From: Streptomyces sp. T39
Lineage (GTDB): Bacteria > Actinomycetota > Actinomycetes > Streptomycetales > Streptomycetaceae
Direction: 5' to 3'
Length of the DNA: 46,538 nucleotides
Assembly (NCBI RefSeq): GCF_008042045.1
Contig: NZ_RDBP01000037.1
Coordinates: 390,764 to 437,301, forward strand
The position numbers and the translations under genes are program-made. The notes under the pieces were generated by a model. The model had not been told where the DNA came from, did not search any database, and was given only the letters and a program-made list of their open reading frames with translations. Every line of letters begins with the position of its first letter. The first letter of the stretch is position 1. This document shows, one piece after another, positions 19,612 to 30,696 of the stretch.

Positions 19612-20112
19612 GTGAGGGGGGAGGACGTGGTGCGGCTGCGGCCGCCCACCCACCGACTGAACGAACGCGCCGTCACCTGGTGGCGCGTCCAGTGCCTGCT
19701 GACGACCGCCGTACCGGTGGGCGTCCTGGCGGTCCTCGGGGCGCTCATCGAGCCCGCGCGGACCTGGCTGTGGGGCCCGGCGGCGTTGCTCGCCGCCGCC
19801 GGGCTGGCCGGCACCGCGTTCCTCCCCCCGTGGTGGTACCGGGTGCACCGCTGGGAGGTCACCGACGAGGCGGTGTACGTCCGCACCGGGGCCCTGTGGC
19901 AGGAGTGGCGGATCGCCCCCATGTCACGGATCCAGACGGTCGACACCGTCCGCGGGCCGCTGGAGCAGGCCTTCCGGCTGGCGACCGTCACCGTCACGAC
20001 GGCCTCCGCCAAGGGGGAGATCCGCATCCAGGGCCTGGACCACGAGCTGGCGGCGGACCTCGCCGAGCGGCTCACCCGCATCACCCGGGCGACCCCCGGG
20101 GACGCGACATGA
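19612..20112 (+). CDS. PH-domain membrane protein, YdbS-like
   Basis: A 166-residue protein with two membrane helices near the N-terminus (about 24-45 and 52-72). They are followed by a bacterial PH domain (bPH2/YdbS type) with the hallmark WEVTDEAVYVRTG and RIQTVDTVRGPLEQAFRLATVTV segments. GGGAGG spans the pgi stop 7 nt before the GTG at 19612; GTG 19627 or 19630, behind a second purine run, are alternatives. It overlaps the next gene by ATGA, and the two resemble the YdbS-YdbT pair of Bacillus, a sigma-W target there linked to resistance against a bacteriocin. Whether the role carries over is unknown. Confidence 0.85.
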   Translation: MRGEDVVRLRPPTHRLNERAVTWWRVQCLLTTAVPVGVLAVLGALIEPARTWLWGPAALLAAAGLAGTAFLPPWWYRVHRWEVTDEAVYVRTGALWQEWRIAPMSRIQTVDTVRGPLEQAFRLATVTVTTASAKGEIRIQGLDHELAADLAERLTRITRATPGDAT

Positions 20113-21677
20113 TCGAGCGGACGGCGCCGGACCCGCACCCGGCGCCCGCGGTGACCCCCGGCGAGGGCGTCCCGCCCGGAGCGCCGTGGCGGCGCCTCCA
20201 CCGGCGCACCGTCCTCGCCCGGTGCCTCGTCATGCTGGGGGTGGCCGGCAGCGCGGGCCTGCCCGTCCTGCTCGGCCTCCTCGGCGGGCGGCCGTTCTGG
20301 CAGGCGCTCGCCTGGGTGCTGGCGGGCGGCGTGGTGCTCGTCGGCGCCGTCACGGCCGCCGACGGCGTCCGTGTGCACCGCACCGGCTACCGCATCGGCC
20401 CCGAGCGCGTCGAGCTCCGCAGCGGCCTGCTGCTGGTGAAGAGGCGCTCCCTGCCCCGCGAACGCATCCGCAGCGTCGACCTGACCGCCCACGTGCTGCT
20501 GCGTCTCCTCGGCCTCGTCCAGGTGCGCATCGGCACCGGCGAACACACCGGCAGCGGCGAGTCCACGCTGCTGCTCGACGCGGTGTCGCGCACCGAGGCC
20601 GAGCGGCTGCGCGGCGAACTCCTCGCCCGCCCGCCCGCCGGGGTGCCGGACGCGGACCGGGACGGGACGATCGCCTCCCTCGACCCCGCATGGATCGCCT
20701 ATGCACCGGTCTCCTTCGTCGCCCCGCTGCTCGGCGGCGCGGCGGCCGGGGCCGTGATGCAGGTCAGCGAGTGGTTCGGCGCCCAGGCCGAGGTCATCGC
20801 CTGGGTCGGCGACCGCTTCGCCGAGACCCCGCTCGTCTGGACGATCCTCGTCCTCGCCGGCGCCGCGCTCCTCGCGGGAGTCGTCGGAGCACTCGGCCTG
20901 TGGGTCGAGATGTGGTGGAACTACCGCCTGGAGCGCGAGAACGGCGGCACCCTGCGGATACGGCGCGGCCTCCTCACCTCCCGGTCGGTCTCGGTCGAGG
21001 AGCGGCGGCTGCGCGGTGTCGACCTCGTCGAGCCCCTCGGCGTGCGGCTGTTCGGCGCCGCGCGGGTGGACGCGGTCGCCACCGGTCTCGTCAAGGACGC
21101 GGAGAACGAGCACACCGACCGCAAGACCCTCCTTCCGGTGGCGCCCCGGGCCGTCGCGGACCGGGTGGCCGCCCAGGTGCTGCGGGAGCCGGCCGCGCCG
21201 ACGGACCCCTCGCTGCTCACCGGCCATCCGCGGGCGGCCCGCGGCCGCAGGCTGCGGTGGGCGCTGGCCACGGCGCTCGCACCGGCCCTCGTCCTCGCCG
21301 TGCTCGGCGCGCTCCTGACCCCGGTGCTGCTGTGGATCGCCCTGGGCTGGGCGGCCGTCGCGGTCCCGGTCGCCGTGCCGCTCGCCCTCGACGCCTACCG
21401 CAATCTCGGCCACGGCATCTCCGGCGCCTATCTGCTCACCCGCTCGGGCACCGTGCGGCGCAGCACGGTGGCCCTCCAGCGCACCGGTGTGATCGGCTGG
21501 ACGGTCCGCCGGTCCCTCTTCCAGCGCCGCGCCGGCCTGCTCACCCTGACCGCCACGACGGCGGCGGGCGCGGGCGCGTACCACGTCCACGACGCGGATG
21601 CCTCCGAGGCCCTGGCCTTCGCCTCCCGGGCGGTCCCCGCTCTCCTGGACCCCTTCCTCGAACACGACCGCCCGTGA
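20109..21677 (+). CDS. PH-domain membrane protein, YdbT-like, three bPH2 repeats
   Basis: A 522-residue membrane protein with three repeats of a hydrophobic helix pair followed by a YdbT-type PH domain. The helix pairs lie at about 38-88, 200-270 and 380-430. The PH domains are seen as GYRIGPERVELRSGLLLVKRRSLPRERI, LRIRRGLLTSRSVSVEERRL and YLLTRSGTVRRSTVALQRTGVIG. Such proteins act with a YdbS partner, and the ATGA overlap with the preceding gene supports a complex. It ends convergent with the pentose phosphate operon. Function in actinobacteria is not established. Confidence 0.85.
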   Translation: MIERTAPDPHPAPAVTPGEGVPPGAPWRRLHRRTVLARCLVMLGVAGSAGLPVLLGLLGGRPFWQALAWVLAGGVVLVGAVTAADGVRVHRTGYRIGPERVELRSGLLLVKRRSLPRERIRSVDLTAHVLLRLLGLVQVRIGTGEHTGSGESTLLLDAVSRTEAERLRGELLARPPAGVPDADRDGTIASLDPAWIAYAPVSFVAPLLGGAAAGAVMQVSEWFGAQAEVIAWVGDRFAETPLVWTILVLAGAALLAGVVGALGLWVEMWWNYRLERENGGTLRIRRGLLTSRSVSVEERRLRGVDLVEPLGVRLFGAARVDAVATGLVKDAENEHTDRKTLLPVAPRAVADRVAAQVLREPAAPTDPSLLTGHPRAARGRRLRWALATALAPALVLAVLGALLTPVLLWIALGWAAVAVPVAVPLALDAYRNLGHGISGAYLLTRSGTVRRSTVALQRTGVIGWTVRRSLFQRRAGLLTLTATTAAGAGAYHVHDADASEALAFASRAVPALLDPFLEHDRP

Positions 21678-21763
21678 CCCCGCTCCCTCGTCCACCCCGC
21701 CGGAGGAGGATGACGGGGGACGGAGGCCACGCGCCGGCACCGCGGGGGAGCGCGGCGTGCCCC

Positions 21764-21985
21764 CGCGGGCGCGTGCGGGAGGGGACCGGCCACAGGCCGC
21801 CGCGGCCCCCTCGGGACCGGGGGCGTGACGGGGACGGAGCCCGCCCGCGGGCGCGTGCGGGAGGGGACCGGTCGAGGCCGTCGCGGCCCCCGGGAAAGTG
21901 ACGTCGGCGGCGGCACCGTGCCCGGCCACCCTCGGCGTGCGCGGGACCCCCGGCCACAGGCCGTCGCGGCCCCGTGTCCCGACCG
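21764..21985. repeat. Short GC-rich direct repeats in an intergenic region
   Basis: CGCGGGCGCGTGCGGGAGGG occurs at 21764 and again 82 bp later at 21846, each followed by GACCGG. A GGCCGTCGCGGCCCC-like element appears three times (near 21795, 21877 and 21959). The 376-bp gap 21678-22053 holds these repeats and two hairpins; no convincing gene is present. Confidence 0.6.
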
Positions 21986-21997
21986 GTCGGGACACGG
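21972..21997. terminator. 26-bp perfect palindrome
   Basis: A loopless palindrome (CCGTGTCCCGACC and its complement) followed by AAA lies between two convergent operons. With the next hairpin it forms a double bidirectional terminator. Confidence 0.6.
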
Positions 21998-22000
21998 AAA

Positions 22001-22035
22001 CGGCCCCCTGCCCGGTGGTGCCGGGCAGGGGGCCG
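22001..22035. terminator. Perfect 15-bp hairpin, end of the pentose phosphate operon
   Basis: Arms 22001-22015 and 22021-22035 are perfectly complementary around TGGTG, 18 nt beyond the pgl stop on the minus strand. A likely bidirectional terminator for the operon and the opposing PH-domain genes. Confidence 0.75.
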
Positions 22036-22053
22036 AGGGTCCGGAGGCGTCCG

Positions 22054-22836
22054 TCAGGCCGAGGGCGGGGGCAGCAGGTCCCGGGGGAGCCCGGAGGCCG
22101 CCGCCGCGTCGAGCAGCCACAGCGTGCGGGCCCGGCCGCGGGCTCCCGCCGCCGGGGCCTGGACCTCACCCGCTCCCGAGAGCGCGATCTGCACCGCCTC
22201 CGCCTTGTCCTCGCCCGCCGCGAGCAGCCACACCTCGCGGGCCGCGCGGATGGCGGGCAGGGTCAGCGAGATCCGGGTCGGCGGCGGCTTCGGCGCGCCG
22301 TGCACGCCGACCACCGTCCGCTCCGTCTCGCGGACCGCGGGCAGCTCCGGGAAGAGCGACGCCACATGGGTGTCCGGCCCGACGCCCAGCATCAGCACGT
22401 CGAAGACGGGCACCGGACCGTGGTCCTCGGGCCGGGCGGCGGCCGCCAGTTCGGCCGCGTAGGCCGCCGCGGCGGCGTCCGCGTCGGCGCCGTGCGGGCC
22501 GTCCGACGCGGGCATCGCGTGCACCCGGGCCGGGTCCAGCGGGACCCGGTCCAGCAGCGCCTCACGGGCCTGCGTGACATTGCGCTCGGGGTCCCCGTCC
22601 GGCAGGAACCGCTCGTCGCCCCACCAGAGGTCGAGCCGCGACCAGTCGATCGCGTCCCGGGCCGGGGCGGAACCCAGTGCGGCCAGCAGCCCGTTGCCGT
22701 TGCGGCCGCCGGTCAGCACCACCGACGCGGTGCCCCGGGCCGCCTGCGCGTCCACGACCCTGGTGATCAGGCGCGCGGCCGCGGCCTGTGCCATCAGGTC
22801 CTTGTCGCGGTGGACGACCAGTTCCGCGGCGCTCAC
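22054..22836 (-). CDS. pgl: 6-phosphogluconolactonase
   Basis: Hydrolyses 6-phosphogluconolactone made by Zwf to 6-phosphogluconate in the oxidative pentose phosphate pathway. The 260-residue protein has the family blocks VVLTGGRNGNGLLAAL, LWWGDERFLP (catalytic region) and LGVGPDTHVASLFPE. The GTG start at 22836 overlaps the opcA stop (GTGA), so it is translationally coupled as last gene of tkt-tal-zwf-opcA-pgl. A strong hairpin follows the stop. Confidence 0.95.
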   Translation of the reverse strand: MSAAELVVHRDKDLMAQAAAARLITRVVDAQAARGTASVVLTGGRNGNGLLAALGSAPARDAIDWSRLDLWWGDERFLPDGDPERNVTQAREALLDRVPLDPARVHAMPASDGPHGADADAAAAAYAAELAAAARPEDHGPVPVFDVLMLGVGPDTHVASLFPELPAVRETERTVVGVHGAPKPPPTRISLTLPAIRAAREVWLLAAGEDKAEAVQIALSGAGEVQAPAAGARGRARTLWLLDAAAASGLPRDLLPPPSA

Positions 22837-23906
22837 TCCGCCGCCGCCTTCCGGGCCGGAGCGGTCTTCTTCGCCGCGGACTTCCGCTTCGGGGCCGCGG
22901 GCGCCTCTGACTCCCCGGCGTCCGAGGGCGCCTCGGACTCCCCGGCGTCCGCCGGCTCCTCGGCGGCGGGCGCCTTCGCCCCGTCGCCGAGCCGGTCCAC
23001 GCCGTAACGCAGGGCGGACGCGTAGGTGTCGTCCGGGTCGAGGCGCCGCAGCTCCTCGGCGATCAGCTCGGACGTCTCACGCCGCTTGAGCGCCACCGCG
23101 CGGTCCGGCTGGCCCTGGATCGACAGGGTCGCGAGCGACCCGTCCGGCCGGTCCAGCACGATCGGTCCGCAGGTGGACTCCATCCTGACCGACGTGAGGC
23201 CGGGACCCTTGGACGGCAGCCGCCGCACCGGGACGTCCAGCCGGTCCGCCAGCCACATGGCGAGCAGCTCGCAGCTCGGGTTGAACTCCTCGCCCTCCAC
23301 CTCGACCTCGGTGACCTCGCAGGTCACCTGGTCCAGCGCGGCGGCGAGCATGGAGCGCCACGGGGTGATCCGCGTCCACGACAGGTCGGTGTCGCCCGGC
23401 GTGTACGCGTCGGCGCGGGAGACCAGCTCCCGGACGGGCTGCTCCGCGGAGTAGGTGTCGGTGACCCGCCGCTGGGCGAGCGCGCCCAGCGGGTCGGACG
23501 CCGGGTCGGTCGGCGCGTTCACCGGCCACCAGACGACGACGGGCGCGTCCGGCAGCAGCAGCGGGAGCACCACGGACTGGGCGTGGTCGGCGACCTCGCC
23601 GTACAGCCGCAGCACCACCGTCTCGCCGGTCCCGGCGTCGGCGCCGACCCGCACCTCCGCGTCGAGCCGGGCCTTGGCCCGGTCACGCGGGGAGCGGGAG
23701 ACCCGCTTGATGACGACGAGGGTGCGCGAGGGGTGCTCGCGCGAGGCGTCGTTGGCCGCCCTGAGGGCGTCGTAGGCGTTCTCCTCGTCCGTCACGATGA
23801 CCAGGGTGAGGACCATGCCGACGGCCGGGGTGCCGATCGCCCGGCGGCCCTTCACCAGCGCCTTGTTGATCTTGCTGGCCGTGGTGTCCGTAAGGTCGAT
23901 CTTCAT
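22833..23906 (-). CDS. opcA: Glucose-6-phosphate dehydrogenase assembly protein OpcA
   Basis: OpcA is needed for assembly or redox activation of glucose-6-phosphate dehydrogenase in cyanobacteria and actinobacteria. The 357-residue protein has the family core (MKIDLTDTTASKINKALV, VVWWPVNAP, PWRSMLAAALDQV). After residue ~305 comes a low-complexity extension. It has two copies of DAGESEAP, then a basic tail PKRKSAAKKTAPARKAAAE that resembles the UvrA tail in this window and is not part of the OpcA core. The ATG at 23906 overlaps the zwf stop (ATGA), ruling out the longer open frame. Co-translation with zwf fits its chaperone-like role. Confidence 0.94.
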   Translation of the reverse strand: MKIDLTDTTASKINKALVKGRRAIGTPAVGMVLTLVIVTDEENAYDALRAANDASREHPSRTLVVIKRVSRSPRDRAKARLDAEVRVGADAGTGETVVLRLYGEVADHAQSVVLPLLLPDAPVVVWWPVNAPTDPASDPLGALAQRRVTDTYSAEQPVRELVSRADAYTPGDTDLSWTRITPWRSMLAAALDQVTCEVTEVEVEGEEFNPSCELLAMWLADRLDVPVRRLPSKGPGLTSVRMESTCGPIVLDRPDGSLATLSIQGQPDRAVALKRRETSELIAEELRRLDPDDTYASALRYGVDRLGDGAKAPAAEEPADAGESEAPSDAGESEAPAAPKRKSAAKKTAPARKAAAE

Positions 23907-25435
23907 GGCCGGCGCCAGCTCCGTCCGTCTCGTGCGAGCATCTCGTCGGCCTCCACCGGTCCCCAGGTGCCCGCCGGGTACTGCGCGGGCTTGCCGTTCC
24001 GGTCCCAGAACTCCTCGATCGGGTCGAGGATCTTCCACGACAGCTCGACCTCCTCCACGCGCGGGAAGAGGTTCGAATCGCCGAGCAGGACGTCGAGGAT
24101 GAGCCGCTCGTACGCCTCCGGGCTGGACTCGGTGAACGACTCGCCGTAGGCGAAGTCCATCGACACGTCCCGCACCTCCATGGAGGTGCCGGGGACCTTG
24201 GACCCGAAGCGCATGGTGACGCCCTCGTCCGGCTGCACCCGGATGACCAGGGCGTTCTGCCCCAGCTCCTCGGTGGCGGTGGAGTCGAACGGGGAGTGCG
24301 GGGCGCGCTGGAAGACCACCGCGATCTCGGTGACCCGGCGCCCCAGCCGCTTGCCGGTCCGCAGGTAGAACGGCACCCCGGCCCAGCGGCGGTTGTCGAT
24401 CTCCAGCTTGATCGCGGCGTAGGTGTCGGTCTTCGACCGCGGGTCGATGCCCTCCTCCTGGAGGTAGCCGACCGCCTGCTCGCCGCCCTGCCAGCCCGCC
24501 GCGTACTGCGCGCGCACGGTGTTCGCCGCCAGGTCGCCGGGCACCTTCACCGCACCCAGCACCTTGGTCTTCTCCGCCGCCAGCGCGTCGGCGTCGAAGG
24601 AGGCGGGCTCCTCCATCGCGGTGAGCGCGAGCAGCTGGAGGAGGTGGTTCTGGATGACGTCGCGGGCGGCGCCGATGCCGTCGTAGTAGCCGGCGCGGCC
24701 GCCGATGCCGATGTCCTCGGCCATGGTGATCTGCACATGGTCGACGTACGACCGGTTCCAGATCGGCTCGAAGAGGGTGTTGGCGAACCGCAGCGCCAGG
24801 ATGTTCTGGACGGTCTCCTTGCCCAGGTAGTGGTCGATCCTGAAGACCTCGTTGGGCGGGAAGACCTCGTGCACCACCTGGTTGAGCTGCTCGGCGCTTC
24901 GAAGGTTGTGGCCGAACGGCTTCTCGATGACCGCGCGGCGCCAGGAGCCCTCCTTCTGGTCGGCCAGCCCGTGCTTCTTGAGCTGCTGGACGACGCTGGG
25001 GAAGAACTTGGGCGGTACCGAGAGGTAGAACGCGAAGTTCCCGCCGGTGCCCTGGACCTTGTCCAGGTCCTCGATCGTGGCCTTCAGCTCCTCGAAGGCC
25101 GCGTCGTCGTCGAAGGTGCCCTGGACGAATCGCATCCCCTGGATGAGCTGCTGCCACACCTCCTCGCGGAACGGGGTGCGCGCGTGCTCCTTGACGGCGT
25201 CGTGGACCTCCTGTGCGAAGTCCTCGTGCTGCCACTCACGGCGGGCGAAGCCGATGAGGGAGAAGCCCGGCGGCAGCAGCCCGCGGTTGGCCAGGTCGTA
25301 GACGGCGGGCATCAGCTTCTTGCGGGACAGGTCGCCCGTGACGCCGAAGATCACCAGGCCCGACGGCCCCGCGATGCGCGGGAGCCGTCGGTCGGCGGCG
25401 TCACGGAGCGGGTTCGCTCCGTCCATACCGGACAA
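23903..25435 (-). CDS. zwf: Glucose-6-phosphate 1-dehydrogenase
   Basis: First enzyme of the oxidative pentose phosphate pathway, oxidising glucose-6-phosphate with NADP+ and so the main NADPH source. The 510-residue protein has the Rossmann loop VIFGVTGDLSRKKLMPA and the catalytic RIDHYLGKE. I choose TTG at 25435 because GGAGGG lies about 10 nt upstream, inside the end of tal. The ATG at 25426 is 19 nt from that site but would remove only three residues, so it remains possible. It lies 6 nt after tal and overlaps opcA. Confidence 0.95.
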   Translation of the reverse strand: MSGMDGANPLRDAADRRLPRIAGPSGLVIFGVTGDLSRKKLMPAVYDLANRGLLPPGFSLIGFARREWQHEDFAQEVHDAVKEHARTPFREEVWQQLIQGMRFVQGTFDDDAAFEELKATIEDLDKVQGTGGNFAFYLSVPPKFFPSVVQQLKKHGLADQKEGSWRRAVIEKPFGHNLRSAEQLNQVVHEVFPPNEVFRIDHYLGKETVQNILALRFANTLFEPIWNRSYVDHVQITMAEDIGIGGRAGYYDGIGAARDVIQNHLLQLLALTAMEEPASFDADALAAEKTKVLGAVKVPGDLAANTVRAQYAAGWQGGEQAVGYLQEEGIDPRSKTDTYAAIKLEIDNRRWAGVPFYLRTGKRLGRRVTEIAVVFQRAPHSPFDSTATEELGQNALVIRVQPDEGVTMRFGSKVPGTSMEVRDVSMDFAYGESFTESSPEAYERLILDVLLGDSNLFPRVEEVELSWKILDPIEEFWDRNGKPAQYPAGTWGPVEADEMLARDGRSWRRP

Positions 25436-25441
25436 GGTGGG

Positions 25442-26560
25442 TCAGCCCTCCGAGGGTGCGAGGCGCTTGAGCTCCGCCTCGGTCGAGGCGAGCAGGTCGT
25501 TCCAGGCGGACTCGAACTTCTCCACGCCCTCGTCCTCCAGCAGCTGGACGACCTCGTCGTAGGAGATGCCGAGCTTCTCGACCGCGTCGAGGTCGGCGCG
25601 GGCCTGCTCGTAGGTGCCGCGCACCGTGTCACCGGTGATGGCGCCGTGGTCGGCGGTGGCGTCGAGGGTGGCCTCCGGCATGGTGTTGACCGTGCCCGGG
25701 GCGACCAGCTCGTCGACGTACAGCGTGTCCTTGTACGCCTTGTCCTTGACGCCGGTCGAGGCCCACAGCGGACGCTGCTTGTTGGCCCGGGCCTTGTCGA
25801 GTGCGGCCCAGCGGTCCGAGGAGAAGACCTCCTCGAACGCCTCGTACGCCAGGCGGGCGTTGGCCAGGGCCGCCTTGCCGCGGGCCTTGGCCGCCTCCGG
25901 GGTGCCCAGCGCGTCCAGGCGCTTGTCGATCTCGGTGTCCACCCGGGACACGAAGAAGGACGCCACCGAGTGGATCTTCGACAGGTCCAGACCGCGCTCC
26001 TTGGCCTTCTCCAGACCGGCCAGGTAGGCGTCCATGACCTTGCGGTAGCGCTCCAGCGAGAAGATCAGCGTGACGTTGACGCTGATGCCGAGGCCGATGA
26101 CCTCGGTGATCGCCGGCAGACCCGCCTCGGTGGCCGGGATCTTGATGAGCGTGTTGGGGCGGTCGACCAGCCAGGCGAGCTGCTTGGCCTCGGCGACCGT
26201 CGCCTTGGTGTCGTGCGCCAGACGGGGGTCGACCTCGATCGAGACCCGGCCGTCCTGGCCGTCGGTCGCGTCGAACACCGGCCGCAGGATGTCGGCGGCG
26301 TCGCGCACGTCGGCCGTCGTGATCATGCGGATGGCTTCCTCGACGGTCACCCTGCGGGCCGCGAGGTCCTCGAGCTGCTGGTCGTAGCCGTGGCCGTCCG
26401 AGATCGCCTTCTGGAAGATCGACGGGTTCGTGGTGACACCGACGACGTGCTGCTGGTCGATCAGCTCGGCGAGGTTGCCGGAGGTGATCCGGGTGCGGGA
26501 CAGGTCGTCCAGCCAGATCGCGACGCCTTCGTCGGAGAGGCGCTTGAGTGCGTCTGTCAT
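25442..26560 (-). CDS. tal: Transaldolase
   Basis: Transfers a dihydroxyacetone unit between sedoheptulose-7-phosphate and glyceraldehyde-3-phosphate in the non-oxidative pentose phosphate pathway. The 372-residue protein is of the long actinobacterial/cyanobacterial type. The Schiff-base Lys is K140 in TLIKIPAT, and the early [10 protein letters not shown] motif and TLIFSLERY are present. An AGGAG site precedes the ATG at 26560. Only 34 bp separate it from tkt, so it is the second gene of the operon. Confidence 0.97.
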   Translation of the reverse strand: MTDALKRLSDEGVAIWLDDLSRTRITSGNLAELIDQQHVVGVTTNPSIFQKAISDGHGYDQQLEDLAARRVTVEEAIRMITTADVRDAADILRPVFDATDGQDGRVSIEVDPRLAHDTKATVAEAKQLAWLVDRPNTLIKIPATEAGLPAITEVIGLGISVNVTLIFSLERYRKVMDAYLAGLEKAKERGLDLSKIHSVASFFVSRVDTEIDKRLDALGTPEAAKARGKAALANARLAYEAFEEVFSSDRWAALDKARANKQRPLWASTGVKDKAYKDTLYVDELVAPGTVNTMPEATLDATADHGAITGDTVRGTYEQARADLDAVEKLGISYDEVVQLLEDEGVEKFESAWNDLLASTEAELKRLAPSEG

Positions 26561-26594
26561 GAGAGTTGCATCTCCTGTTTGTCGTGTACCGGCG

Positions 26595-28682
<2,088 letters not shown>

Positions 28683-29248
28683 CCTGAGTCAGGGCTCCTC
28701 TCCACATGTCGAATCCCGGTGACGAGGGGTGTACCGGGCGCTGTCGAGCCTACCCTCGCAGAGGTGCCCGTCCTTTCGAGCGGGCGTCTTTCCGGTGGCC
28801 CGGTTCTTGCGATCCTTGCGATCGAAGCGGGCTCCCGGGGGTGTTACGGGTCCCCGTCGGGGCGCCCGCCGCGGGGACACCGTCAGCGTGCCGCCGACGG
28901 TCGCCCCGGGGACATTGCCGGCGTGCCGCCGACGGACGTCCGCCGCCCGCCGGGCCGGTGGCGCCCCGGCCCGGCGGCGACCGGCCGAAGGCTCCGCCGG
29001 GCCCCTTCCGCCCGGTGCCGCGCCGGCCTCCGTCCGGGACGGACCGGGGAACGCCGGTGCGGACGTATATACGGACGGTGCCCCACCACGGCTCAACACG
29101 AGCCGACCCCCGCGAAGATCGGCGTCCGGGCAACGTCTAGAGTGGCGTGGTACGCGCAAGTCCTCACCGGGTTCTCACCGCTCCCCAGCCCTTCGGCAGG
29201 GGAGGAGCCCCCGCCGGGCTTGCTGGGATTTCTCTGTCAGGGGTGTGC
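28683..29248. other. 566-bp divergent intergenic region, tkt/ctaB
   Basis: It holds the leader of each divergent gene and no convincing coding sequence. A minus-strand TAGGCT (28747-28752) about 65 nt before tkt is a -10 candidate without a clear -35. Plus-strand TAGAGT near 29138 is one for ctaB. GCGTGCCGCCGACGG occurs twice (near 28887 and 28921). A palindromic GTATATAC lies near 29065. A 12-bp hairpin sits mid-region. Confidence 0.5.
28947..28977. terminator. 12-bp perfect hairpin in the tkt/ctaB gap
   Basis: Arms 28947-28958 and 28966-28977 pair perfectly around a 7-nt loop. Because the flanking genes diverge, a terminator role is not obvious; it may only insulate the two promoters. Confidence 0.35.
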
Positions 29249-30196
29249 GTGACGGCCGTCGAGTCCCGACCCGCAGGGGTCGTCTTGGCTTCCGGCCCGG
29301 GGGGCCGTCGGCCGTTCGGGGCCCGCGTCAGGGCGTTCGTGGCGCTGACCAAGCCGCGGATCATCGAGCTTCTGCTGATCACCACGGTGCCGGTGATGTT
29401 CCTGGCCGAACAGGGCGTGCCCGACCTGTGGCTGGTGCTCGCGACCTGCGTCGGCGGTTACCTCTCCGCCGGTGGCGCCAACGCGCTCAACATGTACATC
29501 GACCGCGACATCGACGCGCTCATGGACCGTACGGCGCAGCGTCCGCTGGTGACCGGCATGGTCTCGCCGCGCGAGGGGCTCGTCTTCGGCCTCGCCCTCG
29601 CGGTCGTCTCCACGCTCTGGTTCGGCCTGCTGGTCAACTGGCTCTCCGCGGCCCTGGCCCTCGGCGCCCTGCTGTTCTACGTCGTCGTCTACACGATGCT
29701 CCTCAAGCGCCGCACGGCGCAGAACATCGTCTGGGGCGGCATCGCGGGCTGCATGCCGGTGCTCATCGGCTGGTCCTCGGTGACGAACTCGGTGTCGTGG
29801 GCGGCCGTCATCCTCTTCCTCGTCATCTTCTTCTGGACGCCGCCGCACTACTGGCCGCTGTCGATGAAGGTGAAGGAGGACTACGCGCGCGTCGGTGTGC
29901 CGATGCTGCCCGTCGTCGCCGGCAACACGGTGGTCGCCCGGCAGATCGTCCTCTACAGCTGGGTGATGGTGGCCGTCTCGCTGCTGCTGACCCCGCTCGG
30001 CTACACCGGCTGGTTCTACACGGCCGTCGCCCTCGTCGCCGGCGGCTGGTGGCTCTGGGAGGCGCACGCGCTCCAGAACCGTGCCAAGAGCGGCGCGACC
30101 GGCGGCAAGCTGAAGGAGATGCGGCTGTTCCACTGGTCCATCACCTACGTCTCGCTGCTCTTCGTCGCCGTCGCGGTGGACCCCTTCCTGCGCTGA
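29249..30196 (+). CDS. ctaB: Protohaem IX farnesyltransferase (haem o synthase)
   Basis: An integral membrane UbiA-family prenyltransferase that adds a farnesyl group to haem b, giving haem o for the terminal oxidase. The 315-residue protein has about nine membrane helices. The prenyl-diphosphate-binding Asp motif is in [18 protein letters not shown], with the second loop near [13 protein letters not shown] choose the GTG at 29249 ([10 protein letters not shown]), with AGGGG 6 nt upstream; the longer open frame from 29147 runs through the promoter area. CtaA, the next enzyme, is 2.6 kb away on the other strand. Confidence 0.96.
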   Translation: MTAVESRPAGVVLASGPGGRRPFGARVRAFVALTKPRIIELLLITTVPVMFLAEQGVPDLWLVLATCVGGYLSAGGANALNMYIDRDIDALMDRTAQRPLVTGMVSPREGLVFGLALAVVSTLWFGLLVNWLSAALALGALLFYVVVYTMLLKRRTAQNIVWGGIAGCMPVLIGWSSVTNSVSWAAVILFLVIFFWTPPHYWPLSMKVKEDYARVGVPMLPVVAGNTVVARQIVLYSWVMVAVSLLLTPLGYTGWFYTAVALVAGGWWLWEAHALQNRAKSGATGGKLKEMRLFHWSITYVSLLFVAVAVDPFLR

Positions 30197-30260
30197 GCAC
30201 CGCCCGCGAGGGTGGTTCATGCCACGCGCCCCCGCCGTGGCCGGGGGCACTACCCGCCGG

Positions 30261-30273
30261 TAGCATCCTGGCC
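30261..30273 (+). promoter_or_regulatory. Leaderless promoter, -10 TAGCAT
   Basis: TAGCAT (30261-30266), then CCTGGCC and the ATG at 30274. No ribosome site is present. Confidence 0.55.
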
Positions 30274-30630
30274 ATGGCAGACACCCAGGTTGAGACGAGC
30301 GCGCACGAGCCCGAGCAGGACGCGAGGGCGGCGCGCAAGGCGGCGAAGCTCGCCAAGCAGATCCAGTCGTTCGCCGCGGCGCACGGCGGTGCCGAGGGCC
30401 AGCTCGCGTACATCGGCCAGATGGGCACCCGCATCGTCCTCGTCGGCGAGGACGGCGAATGGGGAGACCTCGTCGCCCCGACCCACGCCGTCGCCGTCGG
30501 CGCCGCCGAGAAGTCCGGGATCACCCTCCACGAGTCCTTCGACGGCGACTTCGCCGCCAAGGTCCGCACCGGCCCGTACGAGTGGACCCGCATGGCGGGC
30601 ATCCAGCTCGGCGGCCCGTCCAACGGCTGA
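30274..30630 (+). CDS. Conserved hypothetical protein, 118 residues
   Basis: I do not recognise a domain. The first ~35 residues are charged and helical (QDARAARKAAKLAKQIQ). The rest alternates short hydrophobic strands with Gly turns (GQMGTRIVLVGEDGEWGDLV, THAVAVGAAEKSGITLHESF) and suggests a small alpha/beta domain. No signal peptide, membrane helix or cysteine is present, so it is probably cytosolic. The start is supported by the leaderless promoter. It lies between ctaB and an amidohydrolase on the same strand, with no overlap. Codon bias is normal for the genome, so it is a real gene; its function is open. Confidence 0.8.
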   Translation: MADTQVETSAHEPEQDARAARKAAKLAKQIQSFAAAHGGAEGQLAYIGQMGTRIVLVGEDGEWGDLVAPTHAVAVGAAEKSGITLHESFDGDFAAKVRTGPYEWTRMAGIQLGGPSNG

Positions 30631-30696
30631 GCAACACCTCGCACCGGGGTCGCCCGTTAGGTCTGTGGAAGCACGGTCCTAGACAGGGAGCTCCCG

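Noticed and set aside
17889..22169. 1,426-codon minus-strand open frame across pgi and the PH-domain genes
   Set aside because: A shadow of three well-supported plus-strand genes; the product is repetitive and crosses a terminator and a repeat region.
28689..29159. 156-codon minus-strand open frame in the tkt/ctaB gap
   Set aside because: Arg/Pro/Ala-rich with no motif; it overlaps the tkt leader and a hairpin, and third-position bias is not gene-like.
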